DNA from: Caldiserica bacterium UBA4770
GTDB taxonomy: Bacteria > Caldisericota > Caldisericia > Caldisericales > Caldisericaceae
Assembly: GCA_002403335.1 (NCBI GenBank)
Contig: DHHO01000008.1
Coordinates: forward strand, 1 to 64,000
Length of the DNA: 64,000 bases
Direction: 5' to 3'
Shown here piece by piece: positions 43,248 to 52,472 of the stretch; position 1 is the stretch's first letter; the number at the start of each line of letters is the position of its first letter. The notes beneath the pieces were generated by a model that made no database searches, was not told the DNA's origin, and saw nothing but the letters and a program-made list of their open reading frames with translations. Made by a program: the position numbers and the translations under genes.

Positions 43248-44065
43248 AAAGAATCAATTTAAATAATCTCATACCATATATTGTTGTCATATTAATACTC
43301 CTTATAATTTTCAATATCACAATTCTTCGTGTATACGATGCAGAAACTCACGAGCCGCTGCCCTTCGTTACGGTCGGCGCTTTTTACACTAATAAGGAAG
43401 GAGAAGTAAGATTTTTGTCGACTGCCTTTCAAACAGAAGCTGCCCTTACGAGGATTGGATACCACAACGAAACAGCTTACCTTGGGTTTGGGCTTTTTCT
43501 CAGGAGAAAAGAAGCGAACATGACAAAAGCAAACTATGATGAGATTTTAACTCAGGTTAATAAATGGGCAGAGAGCCTTGCTTCTTACCAGTACTCATTT
43601 ATATCAGAAGTTTCTGAAAATGGTAAAACGAGCGAGTTTGAGTTTGATGCAATAAGGCAGAACAATGACTTTCAATTCGAATCAAAGTATCTTGCAGCTA
43701 GTGAAAACACACTTAAGGTAATTAGTCTTGGGGGCGAATTATATAAAAGTTTAAATGGAGAGCCCTTGAAAGGACCACTCACAGGTGAAGAAAAAGAGCT
43801 TTTTATAAGTAAGAATATTATTTTCATACCATTAAGCAACCTATTTTCGAGTTCGTTTCCCGGGGGAACACCCATAGAAATTAACCTTAGAGGAAATCTT
43901 ATCGAATTTAAATGGGAACATAGTAGCGTGGTAATAAAAATTCAGGAGGACGGTAATATCGGGAAAGTTGACTTCTCCGAACAGGATGGTAACAAGAACT
44001 TTAAGGCTACTCTCGACATTAAGGTAAGAGATATACCAGTTATCACCATTGATGAAAGTAAATGA
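43244..44065 (+). CDS. Membrane-anchored protein of unknown function
   Basis: A 273-residue protein: one N-terminal membrane helix (about 8-28), a short beta segment (VYDAETHEPLPFVTVGAFYT) recalling carboxypeptidase-regulatory-like domains, and a C-terminal region of amphipathic beta-strands (about 95-270) that could form a LolA/LppX-like half-barrel; this last idea is only from strand pattern. Its ATG overlaps the previous stop, and the DUF885-like gene starts within its 3' end, so it is firmly part of the cassette. No family recognised. Confidence 0.65.
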   Translation: MKRINLNNLIPYIVVILILLIIFNITILRVYDAETHEPLPFVTVGAFYTNKEGEVRFLSTAFQTEAALTRIGYHNETAYLGFGLFLRRKEANMTKANYDEILTQVNKWAESLASYQYSFISEVSENGKTSEFEFDAIRQNNDFQFESKYLAASENTLKVISLGGELYKSLNGEPLKGPLTGEEKELFISKNIIFIPLSNLFSSSFPGGTPIEINLRGNLIEFKWEHSSVVIKIQEDGNIGKVDFSEQDGNKNFKATLDIKVRDIPVITIDESK

Positions 44066-45602
44066 CGAAGCCTTAAAAAAGGGCGAAGACTTTCTAGAAG
44101 ATTTTTACTACAGGTTCTCAGTAAAGGCAACAGAGCTTGGGATTCATCGATATGACTATAAGCTCTCCTCCCTGAGGCGTTCGGAACTTCAAGAATGGGA
44201 AAATAGAGTAAGAGAATTCAAGGAAGAATTGAAGAAAAATAAGATTTTAAGGGGTAGCAGTAATCTCCTTGAAATACAACTTCTTGAGGAAAAAGCGAAT
44301 CAAGAGCTTTTCAGAGTCTCAAAGGAATCAGAGTTTTTCTCGTCCCCTCTTGCTTATACTTCTGATATATTTGAAGGGCTTTTTAGAGTTGCGTTTGGCT
44401 CTTATGCCTCCTCCAGTATCAGGGGGAAAAACTTTATAGAGAGATTAAAGGACATAAAAAATGTAAGAAAGTCCCTTGAAGAAAACGTTCCTTTCACAAG
44501 TGAGCTTGAGAAAAAGGTTGCAAAAGAGCAATTAAAATACATAAGGATTCTAATGGAAGAGTTTCTGAGTTATATGGCAAGCAAGAATGATATTGAAATG
44601 AAGGACGATGTAAGAGTGGAAAGAGTAAATACTCAGAACGAACTTGACGTAATGGAATCTACTATTGAAAACATCGCCGACCTTATGGAAACTGAGGAAA
44701 GCCTTTCAAAGAACATTAAAATCTTTGAAAGTGAGCTCTTACCGCTTGTGGGGGATATGTCAAAATATCTGAAGGACATCCTTGATTCTACAAGAAATCT
44801 TATCATAAGAAAATCACGAGAGATAAAGATATCGCAATCATATTCAGAAACACTCAGAAGCGTACTCTGCAATAGAAAAAGCATTACTCAGGAAGATGCA
44901 TTCTCCCTTTTCCAGTTTCTGAAGGAGGACAACGAAAAGAAATTTGGCAAAACATCAATGCAACTGAATTTTAATTTTCCTGCTATTTCTGACAATAATA
45001 AGACGATGATGAGTAAAGATACAATATTTACGAGAGTTGTCCCCTCGGGTATCTTCGAGTGGAGAAACCATGTTTCCTGTGTCATTCCATCAGATGAAAC
45101 TCTGTCGACTCTTGCACTAATAATTGCAAGAGATATTTATCCAGGTTATTCGTATATGTTTGAAGTAAGAAGTCAGAAAGAGAATATCTTTAGAAAGCAC
45201 TTTTCTAACAAGATTCTGGAAGAAGGATGGAAAGTATATGCATTAAAAGAAAGTGAGGAAGGCTTGAAAAAGCTTCTGGGTAATGAATTCGAACTCACTT
45301 CCCTATATAATAATTATAAATCGACACTTATTGCATATGTAGAGAACCTGAGTTTAAACAAAAACATGGAAAAAAGTGATTTAGGAAAAATGATAGATGA
45401 GGATAATATAATCCTGAATAAAGACGAATTTTTAAGAGAACTTATAATGGATGGGGGGACGATGTTGATGGGTATGGCAGGTTTTAATGCCATTAAAGGA
45501 TTGAAAAGGCAATACGAAAAGAAGTACAAAGCAGAGGATTTCCACACAAGATTGCTCGGGAAGTCCTCGCTTCCACTCAAATTGTTAAGGCAGGGATTAT
45601 AA
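44052..45602 (+). CDS. DUF885-like protein with lost metal-binding motif (predicted pseudo-enzyme)
   Basis: A 516-residue helical protein resembling the DUF885 family of predicted M32-like metallopeptidases. Near the C-terminal half, LALIIARDIYPGYSYMF lies where the family has HExxPGHH, and KILEEGWKVYALKES corresponds to the conserved EGWALYAE. Thus the HE becomes RD and the second His pair becomes Tyr-Ser, removing the zinc ligands, while the structural Pro-Gly and EGW are kept. The reading frame is intact, so the protein is probably made but non-catalytic. The ATG at 44052 lies within the preceding gene's 3' end; no clear ribosome site. It shares 1 nt with the dNK start. Confidence 0.7.
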   Translation: MKVNDEALKKGEDFLEDFYYRFSVKATELGIHRYDYKLSSLRRSELQEWENRVREFKEELKKNKILRGSSNLLEIQLLEEKANQELFRVSKESEFFSSPLAYTSDIFEGLFRVAFGSYASSSIRGKNFIERLKDIKNVRKSLEENVPFTSELEKKVAKEQLKYIRILMEEFLSYMASKNDIEMKDDVRVERVNTQNELDVMESTIENIADLMETEESLSKNIKIFESELLPLVGDMSKYLKDILDSTRNLIIRKSREIKISQSYSETLRSVLCNRKSITQEDAFSLFQFLKEDNEKKFGKTSMQLNFNFPAISDNNKTMMSKDTIFTRVVPSGIFEWRNHVSCVIPSDETLSTLALIIARDIYPGYSYMFEVRSQKENIFRKHFSNKILEEGWKVYALKESEEGLKKLLGNEFELTSLYNNYKSTLIAYVENLSLNKNMEKSDLGKMIDEDNIILNKDEFLRELIMDGGTMLMGMAGFNAIKGLKRQYEKKYKAEDFHTRLLGKSSLPLKLLRQGL

Positions 45603-46228
45603 TGTCTAATTTACCAAGATTCATTGTAGCAATTGCAGGAAATATTGGCTCAGGTAAGTCAACCCTCTCAAAATATCTTGCTGAACAATGGGATTTTGAC
45701 TTAATTCCAGAACCCGAATCAAAAAATCCTTTTCTGAAGAGCTTCTACAGGGATCCAGAGAGATGGGCATTTCATTCCCAGCTTTTTTTCCTTTCCGAAA
45801 GAACCAAATTAGAGCTTAAAGCTGAGCATTCACTACAGAATCTTATCATTGATAGAACCATTTATGAGGATGCTGAGATATTTGCAAAGAGTGTGTTATC
45901 TGCCAATGAGTATAAGGTATACCTCAAGATTTACGAGCAATTTCGCGAGCTTGTCACTCCCCCAAACTTTGTGATTTATCTGAGAACTTCGGTTGATACA
46001 TTAATGGAAAGGATAAAACTCAGGGGAAGGTCTTATGAAAAGGGCATAAAGAGGTCGTATATAAAGAGGTTGAACGAAAGGTATGAAGACTGGGCTTCGA
46101 ATTTTAATATTTCTCCTCTGCTTACAATAGATACAGATAAATATGAAATTTATAGTCTTTTTGGAGATATAGAGGAGGTAAGAAAGAATATAGAGGAATT
46201 TTTCTGGAGAGGTAGAATAAAGCCGTGA
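45602..46228 (+). CDS. Deoxynucleoside kinase
   Basis: A 208-residue dCK/dGK-family kinase that phosphorylates deoxynucleosides for salvage. P-loop AGNIGSGKST (about 11-20), DRTIYEDAEIFAK (the ERS/DRS base- and sugar-binding motif), and the LID region LRTSVDTLMERIKLRGRSYE. Specificity (dA/dG versus dC) cannot be told. It overlaps the upstream stop by 1 nt and the Ycf45-like gene by 4 nt (GTGA), so it is in one transcript with tmk two genes later. Confidence 0.9.
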   Translation: MSNLPRFIVAIAGNIGSGKSTLSKYLAEQWDFDLIPEPESKNPFLKSFYRDPERWAFHSQLFFLSERTKLELKAEHSLQNLIIDRTIYEDAEIFAKSVLSANEYKVYLKIYEQFRELVTPPNFVIYLRTSVDTLMERIKLRGRSYEKGIKRSYIKRLNERYEDWASNFNISPLLTIDTDKYEIYSLFGDIEEVRKNIEEFFWRGRIKP

Positions 46229-47730
46229 AGGAAAATAATATAGAACAACTTGAATTTGAGAAGCAGGCATTTCTCTCAATTTTTCATGAGGACCTGAGAG
46301 AAAAGATAAACGAAGTAAACAATTTTGCAAACCTCATTGAGGTTGTATTAGATCTTGGAAGGAAGCCCGAAGCAAGATATAAGGATGAGACGATATATCT
46401 CAGGGAAGAGCCTGTAACAAGGGAAGAAATAGAGAATGTTGTTAGAAAACTGGGGGTATTTGATAGGGATAATAGAGCAGGCATTGAGAAGACTCTTCAC
46501 AGAATTTCTGCAGTCTTCAATCGGCGTAATGAAGTAATAGGGCTCACCTGTCGCGTGGGAAGAGCAGTATATGGAACCATAGAACCTATAAAGGATATTA
46601 TAAAAGGTGATAAGAGTATTCTGCTTCTGGGGAAACCTGGTGTTGGAAAGACAACACTTTTAAGGGAGGCCGCAAGAGTTCTCAGTGAGGAGATGAATAA
46701 AAGAGTCATTGTTGTGGATACCTCAAACGAAATTGGGGGAGATGGCGATATTCCACATCCTAGCATAGGAAATGCAAGAAGAATGCAGGTACCATTTGGA
46801 AAGGCACAGGAAGATGTGATGATAGAAGCAGTAGAAAACCATTTCCCCGAGGTAATTATCATCGACGAAATTGGAAGGACAGAAGAAGCAAAAGCATGCA
46901 GAACAATCGCCGAGAGGGGGGTAAGGCTCATTGCAACGGCTCATGGTACTAATATTGAAAACCTTCTTGTAAATCCTACCTTGCAGGACCTCATTGGGGG
47001 TATTACTGCGGTTACCCTGAGCGACGAAGAGGCACTCAGAAGAAGCACTCAAAAAACAATCCTCGAGAGGAAATCACCGCCTACATTTGATGTACTTATA
47101 GAAATAAGGGAGAGAGGAATTTATGCAATTTATCATGATGTTTCGGAGACAGTTGATGCACTCCTGAGAGGGTTTCCGGCAAACCCTGAGATCAGAACAA
47201 TAGAAGGGATGGAACGGAAGAAAACCCTTACAATCTCTACCGAAAGAGAAGGTAGCATAAAAGTATTCCCTCTCGGGATCAATGCAAGCGACCTCTCGAG
47301 AGCAATTCACTCTGTGAGAGCATCTGTTGAAATTGTTAAAGATCTCAATAAAGCAGACCTTATCCTTGCAGAAAAGAGAGCACTCGATAAAAGAATCGAG
47401 ATTCTTGACTTCGCTAACAGGATTGGTATCAGAGTTGACACAATAGAGAAGACTTCTTTAAATGGGTTGAAGGAGTATTTAAGAAATTTAAGAGAGAGAT
47501 CCTTCTATAAATCCACAATAAATTATGAGGAGCTTGAAAATATTGTTAAAAATGTGCTTGATAAAAATCAACCATTGGAACTACCTGCAGAAGACGACTA
47601 CATCTTGATTGAGGAACAGAGCTTTATTTCAAAATTTGGATTGAAGAGTGAGGTTATTGGAATAAAACCAAACAGGAGGATCATTATATATCCCAGGAGA
47701 AAAAATGAGAGAAATGTTCCTAACAATTGA
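46225..47730 (+). CDS. Ycf45/R3H-type AAA ATPase
   Basis: A 501-residue protein with a GTG start overlapping the dNK stop. It has an N-terminal helical domain (about 1-110), then a AAA domain with Walker A LLLGKPGVGKTTLLREAA (about 130-147), Walker B VIIIDEIGRTEEAKAC and a RLIATAHGTNIENLL sensor segment like SpoIIIAA/Ycf45; the family usually ends with an R3H nucleic-acid-binding module, and the C-terminal RIIIYPRRK is basic. Function in bacteria is unknown; nucleic-acid binding is expected. tmk begins within its last 26 nt. Confidence 0.85.
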   Translation: MKENNIEQLEFEKQAFLSIFHEDLREKINEVNNFANLIEVVLDLGRKPEARYKDETIYLREEPVTREEIENVVRKLGVFDRDNRAGIEKTLHRISAVFNRRNEVIGLTCRVGRAVYGTIEPIKDIIKGDKSILLLGKPGVGKTTLLREAARVLSEEMNKRVIVVDTSNEIGGDGDIPHPSIGNARRMQVPFGKAQEDVMIEAVENHFPEVIIIDEIGRTEEAKACRTIAERGVRLIATAHGTNIENLLVNPTLQDLIGGITAVTLSDEEALRRSTQKTILERKSPPTFDVLIEIRERGIYAIYHDVSETVDALLRGFPANPEIRTIEGMERKKTLTISTEREGSIKVFPLGINASDLSRAIHSVRASVEIVKDLNKADLILAEKRALDKRIEILDFANRIGIRVDTIEKTSLNGLKEYLRNLRERSFYKSTINYEELENIVKNVLDKNQPLELPAEDDYILIEEQSFISKFGLKSEVIGIKPNRRIIIYPRRKNERNVPNN

Positions 47731-48331
47731 AGGGATCGATGGATGCGGAAAATCCACTCAAGCACAAAAACTTATGCAGAAACTTCTCAAGGAAGGTAAG
47801 AGTGTTGTACTTACAAAAGAGCCTGGAGGAACAGCACTGGGGGAATACATAAGGAACTTACTTTTGAACAAAGACATGGAGCCTGTTACTGAGTTTCTCC
47901 TCTTTGCAGCAGACAGGAAGGAGCACATTGAAAAGATCATAAAGCCTTATCTATGGCAAGGGATAATTGTAATATCTGACAGATTCCTCGATTCCTCAGT
48001 TGCATATCAAGGATATGGCAGGGGCGTTAAGAACGACTTTATTACATGTGTTCATAATTTCATTACGGAGGGGCTCAAACCAGATATCACATTTATTATC
48101 GATATAGCGCCTGAAGTAGGACTTAAAAGATTGAAAAGGTTCGACAGGATAGAGAATGGAGGGATTGCTCTTCTTGCGAAAGTAAGAGAAGGTTACCTTG
48201 AAATAGCCAGAGAAGAAAAAAGATTTGTGGTTATTAAAGGAGAGGGGAATGAAGAAGAGATTTTCTTCAATATCTGGGACGAATTCTTGAAAAGGAGGAA
48301 ATTATGGGAAAGAGAACAACGGGCATTATAA
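47705..48331 (+). CDS. tmk: Thymidylate kinase
   Basis: Phosphorylates dTMP to dTDP, essential for DNA synthesis; 208 residues. P-loop IEGIDGCGKSTQ (about 6-17), TKEPGGTALGE, DRFLDSSVAYQGYGRG (dTMP binding) and the family's DITFIIDIAPEVGLKR strand. AGGAG lies 6 nt before the ATG inside the preceding gene. Together with tdk (62755) it forms a thymidine salvage route. Confidence 0.96.
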   Translation: MREMFLTIEGIDGCGKSTQAQKLMQKLLKEGKSVVLTKEPGGTALGEYIRNLLLNKDMEPVTEFLLFAADRKEHIEKIIKPYLWQGIIVISDRFLDSSVAYQGYGRGVKNDFITCVHNFITEGLKPDITFIIDIAPEVGLKRLKRFDRIENGGIALLAKVREGYLEIAREEKRFVVIKGEGNEEEIFFNIWDEFLKRRKLWEREQRAL

Positions 48332-49242
48332 TTATAGTTGTTATTGTTGTAGCCTCCGTCCTTCTCTATTTTATAGTGAGAGCAACAATTAGTTCGACAG
48401 AAATATTTGTGGATTCTTACCCAAAAGAGTGCAATGTATATCTTAATGGAGAATTAAAGGGGGATACCCCGATATCGCTAAGAGGACTTGATTATGGAGA
48501 ATACTTGATAGAGGTTTCAAAGGAAGGGTTTACTACGAGTACCCAGAGTTTAACACTCAATAGAGAAAATCCAAAAAAGGTAATTTTTGTCACACTTGAA
48601 CACCTTACATTTACTCTCGAGGTTGAATCTTACCCCTCTGAAGCCGAAGTTTACATAGATGGAATCAAGATAGGTATAACTCCTCTCAAAACTGAGGACC
48701 TGCTTCTGGGAAAGCACTTTATAGAGGTGAGAAAACAAAATTATACAAAATGGACAAAGGAAATCGAAGTAAAGGAAAACCAGACAATAAAGTTCTTTGC
48801 AGAACTTTTACCAAGTTCCTCCTCCATCTCGATTGTAAGTGTTCCTGATGCAGCAAAGGTTTTTATAAATAATGTTGAAAAGGGTGTAACACCCCTTACA
48901 ATAGAAAACCTGGAGCCAGGGGAGTACGAGTTACTTGTAATAAAGGATGGATATGTCCCATACAGAGAGTCATTTACCATTTCCAAGGGAGATACAATAA
49001 AGAGAGACCTTGTACTCAAAAAGGCTACAACTTACCTTATCATAAATTCTGTACCCGAGGGGGCAACGTTATATTTGAATAACGAACTCAAGGGAAAAAC
49101 TCCATATGAAGAATTAGATCTTAAACCCGGGATATACAGTTTGAGGCTGACAATGGATGGTTACCTTGAGTTTTCTACAGAAATAGAGATTGTTACGGGA
49201 AAAATAAGTAAGTTTGAATTTACTCTATTAAAATTGCCGTAA
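48304..49242 (+). CDS. Membrane-anchored PEGA-repeat protein (four repeats)
   Basis: A 312-residue protein with one N-terminal membrane helix (about 8-26, no cleavage signal) and four PEGA domains of about 70 residues. Each has the same pattern: VDSYPKECNVYLNGELKGDT, VESYPSEAEVYIDGIKIG, VSVPDAAKVFINNVEKGVT, and NSVPEGATLYLNNELKGKT, each ending in ..EVSKEGF, ..VRKQNY, ..VIKDGY or ..LTMDGY. PEGA domains are surface or periplasmic modules. AAGGAGG ribosome site; starts inside tmk. It ends the long plus-strand transcript, just before SRP RNA. Confidence 0.85.
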   Translation: MGKRTTGIIIIVVIVVASVLLYFIVRATISSTEIFVDSYPKECNVYLNGELKGDTPISLRGLDYGEYLIEVSKEGFTTSTQSLTLNRENPKKVIFVTLEHLTFTLEVESYPSEAEVYIDGIKIGITPLKTEDLLLGKHFIEVRKQNYTKWTKEIEVKENQTIKFFAELLPSSSSISIVSVPDAAKVFINNVEKGVTPLTIENLEPGEYELLVIKDGYVPYRESFTISKGDTIKRDLVLKKATTYLIINSVPEGATLYLNNELKGKTPYEELDLKPGIYSLRLTMDGYLEFSTEIEIVTGKISKFEFTLLKLP

Positions 49243-49294
49243 AACGATTTCTCTAAAAAATATTTACCCTTACCTAAAAATGACGAATTTAAGT

Positions 49295-49300
49295 TATAAT
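49295..49300 (+). promoter_or_regulatory. -10 box of SRP RNA promoter
   Basis: A perfect TATAAT, 4 nt before the predicted 5' end at about 49305. A -35 could not be identified with confidence. Confidence 0.5.
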
Positions 49301-49304
49301 ATGA

Positions 49305-49581
49305 AGGCTGTGCTACAAGCGGGGAGATAGCAGTGCCCTGTAACCCGGAAACTGCTATACCGGGGCTGACAGTCTGCAAGAGGCGGTAAGACTTTTAACC
49401 AGGGCGCCTCTGAGAAGGATGATGAAGATGGGACCTCTTACAGTAGTAGTCTTCGAACCCCGCCAGGTCCGGGAGGAAGCAACGGTAAGGAGATATACTA
49501 TGGGGTAAGGGATTATCTCATTGGAGTTCTTCTGGAAGCGTACAGTTGGGGGTCTCCTGTCAATTGCAGAAGCACAGCCTC
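49305..49581 (+). ncRNA. ffs: Signal recognition particle RNA, large (Alu-containing) type
   Basis: RNA of the signal recognition particle, about 277 nt. The ends pair perfectly (AGGCTGTGCT 49305-49314 with AGCACAGCCT 49571-49580). The 5' part GGGGAGATAGCAGTGCCCTG matches the Alu-domain core of Bacillus-type scRNA, and the apical domain IV is CCAGGTCCGGGAGGAAGC with ACGG (around 49463-49485), the Ffh-binding hallmark. Shorter 4.5S RNAs of many Gram-negatives lack the Alu half. A small ORF running through on the other strand is a shadow. Confidence 0.93.
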
Positions 49582-49607
49582 TAATTTAAATATAGAAGGT
49601 GGTTTTT

Positions 49608-49895
49608 ATGGCAAGAGTTACAATTACTTTTTATAGCGATATAAAGGAGAAAATAGGTAAGGACAGGCTATTTTTGAAAGGTAATACCATGAAGGAAATC
49701 CTTGAGCAAATTGAGAGGCTTTACCCGGAACTTCTTGATGATATAAAATATGGCAGGATTGTATGTGTCATCAACGGGAGAAATATAGAAACTCTAAATA
49801 AGGAAGAAACAAAGCTTGAGGATTTCGACCTTGTAGGTATTTCCCTTAAAGACGGGGGACTTATAGACTTTTTCCCTCCAGAGGGTGGAGGATAA
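49608..49895 (+). CDS. MoaD/ThiS-like sulfur-carrier protein
   Basis: A 95-residue ubiquitin-like protein, ending PPEGGG; the terminal Gly-Gly is the site that becomes a thiocarboxylate in MoaD/ThiS. VTITFYSDIKEKIGKDRLFL and the C-terminal VGISLKDGGLIDFFPP fit MoaD. The ATG at 49608 is preferred since AAGGTGG lies 5 nt before; an upstream GTG at 49599 overlaps that site. No activating enzyme (MoeB/ThiF) or MoaE is next to it, so cofactor, tungsten/molybdenum or tRNA sulfur pathway is undecided. Confidence 0.82.
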   Translation: MARVTITFYSDIKEKIGKDRLFLKGNTMKEILEQIERLYPELLDDIKYGRIVCVINGRNIETLNKEETKLEDFDLVGISLKDGGLIDFFPPEGGG

Positions 49896-49915
49896 TTTTA
49901 ACTAAGGAGAAAAAA

Positions 49916-52462
49916 TTGCAAGAAACTATTGAAAACATAAATATTGAAAATGGATTGACTACGGAAGAGGCTCAAGAACGACTTAAAAAATTCGGGCCAA
50001 ACAAATTGCCAGAACCCCCAAGACCATCTATCATCGCTGAATTTATAGACCAATTCAAAAGTTTTCTCATCTTGATTTTGGTTGTTGCAGCAGTGGTTTC
50101 ACTCTTCTTCGGAGAACTCACAGATGCAATTGTCATCATAGGTATTATTGTGCTCAATGCAATTCTTGGGGTTTCACAGCAGAGAAGAGCAGAGCATGCG
50201 CTTGAGGCTGTTAAGAAATTGACAAATCCACAAAGTAAGGTTATAAGAGATGGAAAGGTCATCCTTATTCCCTCAGAAGAGTTAGTTCCTAATGATATAC
50301 TCGTCATTGAGGCAGGAGACAAGCTGAGTTGTGATGGAATAATCCTCGAGGAAAGAAGTTTAATGATAGATGAGTCTACATTAACGGGTGAGTCTATTTC
50401 CGTTTCCAAATCAAGACTGAAGAAATACGATAGTATAAACGATGAAAACAGAATCTTTATGGGTACTGTAGTTACAAAAGGCCGGGGAAAGGCTCTGGTT
50501 ACCGAAACAGGACTAAACACAAAACTCGGAAAGATTGCAACCCAGATAAGGGAGTCGAAAAAAGAAAAGACACCCCTGGAGATTGAGCTTGATAGGCTTG
50601 GAAAAATACTCGGTATCATATTTCTTGCTGTATGTGCTGTCGTTTTCTTTGTGGGTATCCTCGAAGGAAGCCCAATTGAGAGTATGTTACTTACAAGTAT
50701 TAGCCTTGCAGTTGCTTCTATTCCTGAGGGGCTACCTGCGGTTGTTACGATTGTCCTTGCAATAGGGGTTTCGGAAATGGCGAAGAGAAACGCAGTTGTT
50801 AAAAATCTCCCTGCCGTTGAGACTCTTGGTGCGGTGACCCATATTTGTACGGATAAAACAGGGACTCTTACTCAGAATAAAATGAGACTTGTAAAAATTT
50901 ATACAGATAGAAAAATTATAGATGAACAAGATCTAAATGTAGACAACATCCCTGAAGAAATGAAAATTGCTATGATCCTTTGTAACGATGCCACAAAGGA
51001 TACAGGAGACCCAACAGAAATTGCCCTCATAGACTGGCTCGATGAGGCAGAGATAAATAAGATAAGGATAAACTTCCCGAGGATATACGAGATACCCTTT
51101 GAATCTGAAAGCAAAAAGATGACTACAGTACATCAGTCGAAAAAGGGACATATTGTTGTAAGTAAGGGAGCAACAGAAGTGATCGTGAGACTTAGTAGCT
51201 TCGAACTCCTTGATGGTAAGATTATCCCTCTTACTGCTGAAAGAAAGGATGAGATATCGAAAATAACAGAGGATTTCGCCTCTCAGGGGTTAAGGGTACT
51301 TGCAACTGCTGGAAAACATTATAATAATGATCATAACTTCATTGAACCAGAGATCGAGAAAGATCTTACATTCTTAGGTCTTGTTTGTCTTAAAGATCCA
51401 TTGAGACCAGAGGTAAAAAAAGCAGTTGAGGACTGTAGAAAAGCTGGCGTAAGGCCTGTTATGATAACAGGAGATCATCAGGTGACTGCGTATTCTATTG
51501 CACATGAACTTGGATTCCCAGAAGGAAGGGTTGTTACAAGCAGTGAGATGCAACAGATGGATGAGGATGAACTTTCTGATATCATTGATGAGGTGAGTAT
51601 TTTCGCAAGGATCAATCCACTGGATAAATTAAGAATTGTTGTGGCATTTCAAAAAAAGAACGAGATTGTAGCAATGACTGGAGATGGAGTAAATGATGCT
51701 CCTGCCTTGAAGAAATCAGATATTGGCGTTGCTATGGGGAAAGCAGGAACAGAGGTAGCAAAAGAGGCAAGTGATATGATCCTGATGGATGACAATTTTG
51801 CTACTCTTGCGCATGCAATCTTTGAGGGAAGAAGAATCTACGAAAATATGCGGAAATTTATTGTATATCTCCTTTCCTGTAATATCGCTGAGGTTCTTGT
51901 GATGCTCATTGCAATTATACTGAGATTTCCCGTGCCACTGCTTCCTTTACAACTTCTCTGGCTAAACCTTGTTACAGATAGTTTCCCTGCACTTGCAATA
52001 GGTATGGAAAAAGGTGAACCCTCCCTTATGAAAATGCCCCCCAGAGGAAAAAAGGAACCCATACTTACAAGATATCACTTTGGCATTATCCTTACACAAT
52101 CAATTGCTATCACGGCAGCTACACTCACAGGGTTTATTATTGCTTACAGAAAGACTTCGATTGATGAAGCAAGGACAATTGCTTATATGATACTCGTTCT
52201 TTCTGAATTATTAAGGTCATTTTCCGCAAGATCATTTGAAGGAACATTGAACAGAATAGGTTTATTTTCAAATAGATTTCTAACATATTCTGTCTTAGGG
52301 GCATTTGTCTTGTTACTCATTACTGTATACATTCCTCCACTTGCTCATCTTTTCAAAAATGTTATTCCGACTGCAACTGAAGCTTATTACATTTTGCTAC
52401 TTTCCTTCGCTCCTTCAATTATCTCAGAAATTTCAAAGCTTATAAGAAAGGAAGAATACTAA
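49916..52462 (+). CDS. Ca2+-transporting P-type ATPase (SERCA/PMR1 type)
   Basis: An 848-residue type-II P-type ATPase that pumps cations out of the cytoplasm. TTG start behind AAGGAGA. TGES (157-160, actuator), phosphorylation DKTGT (Asp313), MTGDGVNDAPALKKSDIGVAMG hinge (recognisable TGDGVNDAP), 10 predicted helices. Ca2+ ligands of SERCA are kept: IPEGLP in M4 (269-274), CNIAEV in M5 (Asn/Glu) and NLVTDSFPAL in M6 (Asn/Thr/Asp), which favours Ca2+ (or Mn2+) over Na+/K+ specificity. Follows MoaD by 20 nt, hutU follows by 10 nt. Confidence 0.9.
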   Translation: MQETIENINIENGLTTEEAQERLKKFGPNKLPEPPRPSIIAEFIDQFKSFLILILVVAAVVSLFFGELTDAIVIIGIIVLNAILGVSQQRRAEHALEAVKKLTNPQSKVIRDGKVILIPSEELVPNDILVIEAGDKLSCDGIILEERSLMIDESTLTGESISVSKSRLKKYDSINDENRIFMGTVVTKGRGKALVTETGLNTKLGKIATQIRESKKEKTPLEIELDRLGKILGIIFLAVCAVVFFVGILEGSPIESMLLTSISLAVASIPEGLPAVVTIVLAIGVSEMAKRNAVVKNLPAVETLGAVTHICTDKTGTLTQNKMRLVKIYTDRKIIDEQDLNVDNIPEEMKIAMILCNDATKDTGDPTEIALIDWLDEAEINKIRINFPRIYEIPFESESKKMTTVHQSKKGHIVVSKGATEVIVRLSSFELLDGKIIPLTAERKDEISKITEDFASQGLRVLATAGKHYNNDHNFIEPEIEKDLTFLGLVCLKDPLRPEVKKAVEDCRKAGVRPVMITGDHQVTAYSIAHELGFPEGRVVTSSEMQQMDEDELSDIIDEVSIFARINPLDKLRIVVAFQKKNEIVAMTGDGVNDAPALKKSDIGVAMGKAGTEVAKEASDMILMDDNFATLAHAIFEGRRIYENMRKFIVYLLSCNIAEVLVMLIAIILRFPVPLLPLQLLWLNLVTDSFPALAIGMEKGEPSLMKMPPRGKKEPILTRYHFGIILTQSIAITAATLTGFIIAYRKTSIDEARTIAYMILVLSELLRSFSARSFEGTLNRIGLFSNRFLTYSVLGAFVLLLITVYIPPLAHLFKNVIPTATEAYYILLLSFAPSIISEISKLIRKEEY

Positions 52463-52472
52463 GGAGGCTTGT

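Noticed and set aside
49161..49379. 72-residue antisense frame over the PEGA gene end and SRP RNA
   Set aside because: It lies opposite a clear structured RNA and a clear gene and has no ribosome site.
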